DNA from: Streptomyces canus
GTDB taxonomy: Bacteria; Actinomycetota; Actinomycetes; Streptomycetales; Streptomycetaceae
Direction: 5' to 3'
Assembly (NCBI RefSeq): GCF_030815415.1
Contig: NZ_JAUSWW010000001.1
Span: forward strand, 558,001-622,000
Length of the DNA: 64,000 bases
Shown here: positions 60,705 through 64,000 of the stretch, one piece after another
How the letters are laid out: each line of letters begins with the position of its first letter
Position numbering within the stretch: position 1 is the first letter of the stretch
The notes under the pieces: model-generated
Databases searched by the model: none
What the model was told of the DNA's origin: nothing
Seen by the model: only the letters and a program-made list of their open reading frames with translations
Program-made: the position numbers and the translations under genes

Positions 60705-61259
60705 TCACCGACAAGACGGCGGACGGGGAGTGGAGGAGGCCCGCATGGTTCCGCTCCCTCGTGACACGCCCGCGAGTTCACTGCCGATCCGAGTGGCCCA
60801 CGCCTCGATCTCCGTGAAGTCGCGGAAGTCTCCGCCCTTGCCGGAGGAGACGATCTTCCGGGCGACGAATCCCTTCGCTTCCTCATCGAGGCAGCCGCCG
60901 AAGGTGGCGTGTTCCCACGCGTCGAGCCGGACCATGGCCCGCTTCACTCCGGGTACGGGCGGGATGTTCCGCTCCGAGGCTGAGGGGTCGAGCGGTCCGC
61001 TGCTGAACATCCACAGCGGGCGTCCGGCCAGTGCGCGGCTGTGGCGGCGGACGAAGCGGCGGGCGTGCTTCTGCCAGCGCCCGGCGTACACCCCACCTCC
61101 GACCACCACGCCCTCGTACGACGCCACGCTCGCCACGGACTGTGCGGGCAGAACATCGACCGTCAGCCCGGCCTTGCGCAGGACCTCGGCCACGGCCTCG
61201 GCGATCTGCGCGGTCGATCCGTTCGTCGTTCCGTAGGCGACCAACACACTGCTGGGCAT
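60705..61259 (-). CDS. Flavodoxin domain protein
   Basis: 184 aa from an ATG preceded by GAGAGGAGGCGG. VLVAYGTTNGSTAQIAEAVA is the FMN phosphate-binding loop (T/S-x-T-x-x-T/S). YEGVVVGGGVYAGRWQKHAR and PLWMFSSGPLDP complete the flavodoxin-like fold seen in HemG-type protoporphyrinogen oxidases. It probably binds FMN and moves electrons in the cytoplasm. Homologues occur in DosR/OsdR-type dormancy regulons of actinomycetes, consistent with its neighbours. A CBS-like remnant precedes it on the same strand. Confidence 0.9.
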   Translation of the reverse strand: MPSSVLVAYGTTNGSTAQIAEAVAEVLRKAGLTVDVLPAQSVASVASYEGVVVGGGVYAGRWQKHARRFVRRHSRALAGRPLWMFSSGPLDPSASERNIPPVPGVKRAMVRLDAWEHATFGGCLDEEAKGFVARKIVSSGKGGDFRDFTEIEAWATRIGSELAGVSRGSGTMRASSTPRPPSCR

Positions 61260-61291
61260 GGCGGTCCGCCTCCTCTCATAGGTTGTGCCGC

Positions 61292-61409
61292 TCAGAGCGG
61301 CCCGTAGAGGGCAAGCGCCTCGGCCTGCCGGACCATCCGTGATCGGGGAGCCGTACACAGCACGGACGACCTCGGTGGTCATCACGGTGGCGACCTTGTT
61401 GTGCTGCGT
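61292..61409 (-). pseudogene. CBS-domain gene remnant with internal deletion
   Basis: The minus strand reads (T)QHNKVATVMTTEVVRAVYGSP after a GAGGAGGA ribosome site. The initiator ATG appears changed to ACG at 61407-61409. After this typical CBS-protein start the sense jumps to another frame, giving MVRQAEALALYGPL-stop at 61292, which looks like the protein's last residues. The ~100-aa middle is missing. This suggests an in-place deletion of a small CBS protein of the dormancy cluster. Assignment of the tail is less certain. Confidence 0.5.
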
Positions 61410-61421
61410 GTCTGTTCCTCC

Positions 61422-64000
61422 TCAGCGCAGTCGGCGCAGATAGGGGTCCTGAGCCCGGCGCGGCAGCAGGCGGACTCGTGCGTCGAGCACGGTGATCGCA
61501 CCGGGCGTCGCGAGGACGGGGTTGAAGTCGGCCTCGGCGAGCTGCGGCAGGTCGCCCGCCATGCGGGACAGGCGCAGCAGCAGTTGTTCCAGACCCTGGA
61601 GGTCGACGGGTCCGCTGCCGTACGCGCCGAACAGGAGCGGTGCGCAGCGCGGTGCGGTGATGAGGTCGTGCACGTCGTGGTCGGTCAGCGGGGCGAGGCG
61701 GGCGGCGTGGTCGGCCAGGACCTCGGTCGCGGTGCCGCCGAGTCCGAACAGTACGAGCGGGCCGAAGACCTCGTCCTGGACGACTCCCGCGAACAGTTCG
61801 GTGCCGCGGGCGGCGAGCGGCTGGACGACCACGCCGGTCATCAGGCCGGCGAACCGTGTCTCGAAGTCCCGGAAGGCGGAGCGTACTTGGGAGTCGCCCT
61901 GGAGGTCGAGGTGCACAGCGTGCTGTTCGCTCTTGCGGAGCTGGCCGGGCCAGTGGGCCTTCATGACCACCCGGCCGTCGGGGCCGCGCAGCCGTTCGGC
62001 CGCGATGACGGCGTCGTCCTCCGTCTGCGCCCAGGACCACGGGAGCTGGGGAATGCCGTAGCAGGTGAGGAGTTCGGCGCAGGTGCGCGGGTCGAGCCAG
62101 GCACCGTCCGGGTGGGCGGCGAGGTACGTCTCGGCGACCGTGCGGGCCCGGGCCGTGTCGACCTGTGCGAGCTCTGGGATGGTGCCCGCCGTCCGACTCA
62201 ACCAGGCCGCGCGATGAGCGGCGTGGGCCAGCGCACGTGCTGCCGCGCCGGGTTCGGCGTACGAGGGGATCGCGCCGCCCTCCGTGGCCGGCAGCAGCCT
62301 GACGGGCAGGTCCTGCTCCAGGCGGACGACGGCGACCGGAAGGTCGCGGTGTGCGGGGCCGCGGGTGAGGGCCCGCACGAGGTCGTCGCCGGTCGCGGCC
62401 GCGACGGCCGTGGGGACGAGGGCCACCAGGACGGCGTCGATACCCGGGTGCCGCATGATCCGGTCCACGCAGTCCCCGAGCTGCTCCTCCGTGACGGCGG
62501 CGGTGACGTCGACGGGGTTGCCGACGGTGGCACCGTCGGGCAGTACGGCAGACAGGCTTTCGACCACCGAGGGTGTCAGCGCCGCAAGCGACAGCCCCGC
62601 TTCCGCGCAGGCGTCCGTGGCCAGGACACCCGCGCCGCCCGCATTGGTGACGATCGCGACGCGGGGGCCGGCCGGCAGCGGCTGGGAGTGCAACAGGGCG
62701 GCGGTTTCGAGGAGCTCACCCACCGAGCGGGTGGCGGTGATGCCGGCCTGGGTGAACAGCGCCTGCCGGGTCATGGTCGGGTTCGCGGCGGCCGCGGTGT
62801 GCGAGGCGGCGGCGCGACGGCCGGCCTCGGTGCGGCCCGCGTCGACCGTCAGCACGGGCATGCGGCGGGTCACGCGCCGGGCGGTACGGGAGAACGCGCG
62901 CGGGTTGCCGAAGGACTCCAGGTGCAGCAGGGCGAGTTCGGTGCGACCGTCGCTCTCCCACCACTGGAGCATGTCGTTGCCGCTGACGTCGTACTTGTCG
63001 CCGAGCGAGGCGAAGGACGAGACACCGATGCCGAGCCGGGACAGCCCGTCGAGCAGGGCGATGCCGACGCCGCCGGACTGCACGGCGACGCCCGCCGTGC
63101 CGGGGCGCGGATGGTCCGCCGCGAAGGTGGCGTCGAGGGAGAGCGCCGGGTCGGTGTTGGTGATGCCGAGGCAGTTGGGTCCGACGAGCCGCATGCCGTA
63201 AGTGCGGCAGGCGGCCATGAGGGTTTCCGCCTGCCGGCTGTCGAGGCCGGCCGAGACCACGAGCAGTGCCCGTACTCCGGCCTTCCCGCACTCCTCCGCG
63301 GTGTCGGCGAGGGCTGCCGCGGGCACCGCGAGGACCGCGAGATCCGGGACCTTGGGCAGCGCGCTGACCGACGGACAGGACGGCACGCCGAGGATCGACG
63401 TGGCAAGGGGATTCACCGCGAAGAGCCGCCGGGTGAAGCCGCCCTCGTGCAGATGGTGCAGGAGAGCCCGCCCCACCGATCCGGGCCTGCGACCGGCACC
63501 GACCACCGCGATCGCGTCCGGTCGCAGCAGTGGCTCCAGGCTGGCCACGTCGGCGGCCCGACCGCGTGCCTCGACGGCCGAGAGATAGGCGTCGTCCTCG
63601 TCCAGTTCGATCGCGCAGCGCACCTCCGGACCCTCGAAACGGCGTGCGGTGCGCAGACCCAGGTCGGCGAAGAGCCGAAGCACTTCGTGGTTCTCGGAGA
63701 GCGCGTCGGCCGTGAACGTGGTGATGCCGTCCGCACGCGCGGCGGAGACCAGATGCTCGACCAGGAGCGTGCCGACGCCCCGGTGGTGCCGTCCGTCGGC
63801 CACCGCGATGGAGATCTCGGCCGAGGCCGCATCCTCGCCGGCCTCGTACTCGGCCAGGCCGGTCACCTGCCCCTGCGACTCGGCCATCAGCGCCCGGTAT
63901 CCGGGGCGCGGCGGCGCACACGCCCGGTCGGCGGCCATCGCTGCGGAACGCCGGCTCGCCGCGAAGAACCGCAGCCGCAGATTCTCCGCGGACATCTCCT
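61422..64000 (-). CDS. GNAT acetyltransferase fused to ADP-forming acyl-CoA synthetase, 5' end beyond window
   Basis: At least 859 codons; the N-terminus lies past 64000 (MSAENLRLRFFAASR at the edge is internal in this family). The first ~125 visible residues are a GNAT domain with the acetyl-CoA loop GRHHRGVGTLLVEHL. Then come CoA_binding (IAVVGAGRRPGSVGRALLHH), a succinyl-CoA-ligase-like domain with the phospho-His region (VVSAGLDSRQAE, AVQSGGVGIALLDG) and an ATP-grasp C-terminus (VVMKAHWPGQLRKSEQHAVH, EADFNPVLATPGAITVLDAR). The domains are shared with Pat-type regulators that acetylate acetyl-CoA synthetase lysines, and with acyl-CoA ligases. It closes the probable dormancy island. Confidence 0.92.
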   Translation of the reverse strand, partial: EMSAENLRLRFFAASRRSAAMAADRACAPPRPGYRALMAESQGQVTGLAEYEAGEDAASAEISIAVADGRHHRGVGTLLVEHLVSAARADGITTFTADALSENHEVLRLFADLGLRTARRFEGPEVRCAIELDEDDAYLSAVEARGRAADVASLEPLLRPDAIAVVGAGRRPGSVGRALLHHLHEGGFTRRLFAVNPLATSILGVPSCPSVSALPKVPDLAVLAVPAAALADTAEECGKAGVRALLVVSAGLDSRQAETLMAACRTYGMRLVGPNCLGITNTDPALSLDATFAADHPRPGTAGVAVQSGGVGIALLDGLSRLGIGVSSFASLGDKYDVSGNDMLQWWESDGRTELALLHLESFGNPRAFSRTARRVTRRMPVLTVDAGRTEAGRRAAASHTAAAANPTMTRQALFTQAGITATRSVGELLETAALLHSQPLPAGPRVAIVTNAGGAGVLATDACAEAGLSLAALTPSVVESLSAVLPDGATVGNPVDVTAAVTEEQLGDCVDRIMRHPGIDAVLVALVPTAVAAATGDDLVRALTRGPAHRDLPVAVVRLEQDLPVRLLPATEGGAIPSYAEPGAAARALAHAAHRAAWLSRTAGTIPELAQVDTARARTVAETYLAAHPDGAWLDPRTCAELLTCYGIPQLPWSWAQTEDDAVIAAERLRGPDGRVVMKAHWPGQLRKSEQHAVHLDLQGDSQVRSAFRDFETRFAGLMTGVVVQPLAARGTELFAGVVQDEVFGPLVLFGLGGTATEVLADHAARLAPLTDHDVHDLITAPRCAPLLFGAYGSGPVDLQGLEQLLLRLSRMAGDLPQLAEADFNPVLATPGAITVLDARVRLLPRRAQDPYLRRLR

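Noticed and set aside
1..64000. CRISPR arrays, rRNA genes, intact tRNA genes, biosynthetic megasynthases
   Set aside because: None seen. There are no regularly spaced repeats, no rRNA signatures, only a tRNA fragment at 21730-21777, and no PKS/NRPS modules.

Overview
The window is high-GC actinobacterial DNA, almost certainly from a Streptomyces. It has strong third-position GC bias, frequent GTG/TTG starts, Tat and lipoprotein exports, a SapA-like spore-associated protein, several Ser/Thr kinases and actinomycete-type IS elements. The density of decayed genes and transposase debris suggests an accessory part of the chromosome (an arm or genomic islands) rather than the core; that is an inference.

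Layout. 0.8-6.5 kb: a minus-strand three-gene operon with tight junctions, coding for a small unknown protein of the SAVMC3_10250/DUF7019 type, a 1439-aa Ser/Thr kinase-TPR-double-WD40-TPR protein, and a 238-aa unknown protein. 6.9-9.0 kb: an AraC regulator, then a translationally coupled cupin and SGNH hydrolase. 9.2-11.7 kb: decayed ISL3 transposase, a lipoprotein and a broken F420/FMN luciferase-like oxidoreductase. 11.8-16.1 kb: a cupin, then a redox/detoxification cluster (alpha/beta hydrolase, NADP oxidoreductase, FMN reductase) with a MarR regulator; three copies of one perfect palindrome predict the MarR regulon. 16.3-21.5 kb: a STAND-like ATPase regulator, an acyl-CoA ligase remnant, a DUF899 protein, a small secreted protein and an orphaned C-terminal half of an AfsR-type regulator.

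21.7-23.3 kb: the 3' part of a tRNA-Gly(CCC) gene, an IS701-family element bounded by 13-bp inverted repeats and a CTAG duplication, and a rho-independent hairpin. This looks like an old integration or recombination boundary. 23.4-36.2 kb: a signalling block with two transmembrane Ser/Thr kinases, an FHA protein, membrane proteins, a coupled zinc-ribbon/membrane/lipoprotein triplet and a 1258-aa Xre-nSTAND1-WD40 ATPase. 36.4-43.1 kb: secreted enzymes (NodB-type deacetylase, PL4-like rhamnogalacturonan lyase, and a large S8 subtilase broken by a 1-nt insertion at its catalytic His motif).

43.3-51 kb: a methyltransferase, LysR and acyl-CoA dehydrogenase remnants, a SapA-like protein, an OmpR-type two-component system with a dyad upstream, and a stretch of fragments (glycosyltransferase tail, IS1182 tail, TfoX). 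51-56.7 kb: a LysR regulator divergent from an M20 peptidase, a DUF6585-like protein, a complete IS3 element with a CCGT duplication that splits a minus-strand gene, and a decayed Rhs protein with a C-terminal toxin-like tail. 56.8-64 kb: a probable dormancy/hypoxia (DosR/OsdR-type) island with PPK2, a DUF6411-like protein, a GAF-GAF DevS-like histidine kinase, a flavodoxin-like protein, an internally deleted CBS-like remnant and a GNAT/ADP-forming acyl-CoA synthetase fusion that runs off the right edge.
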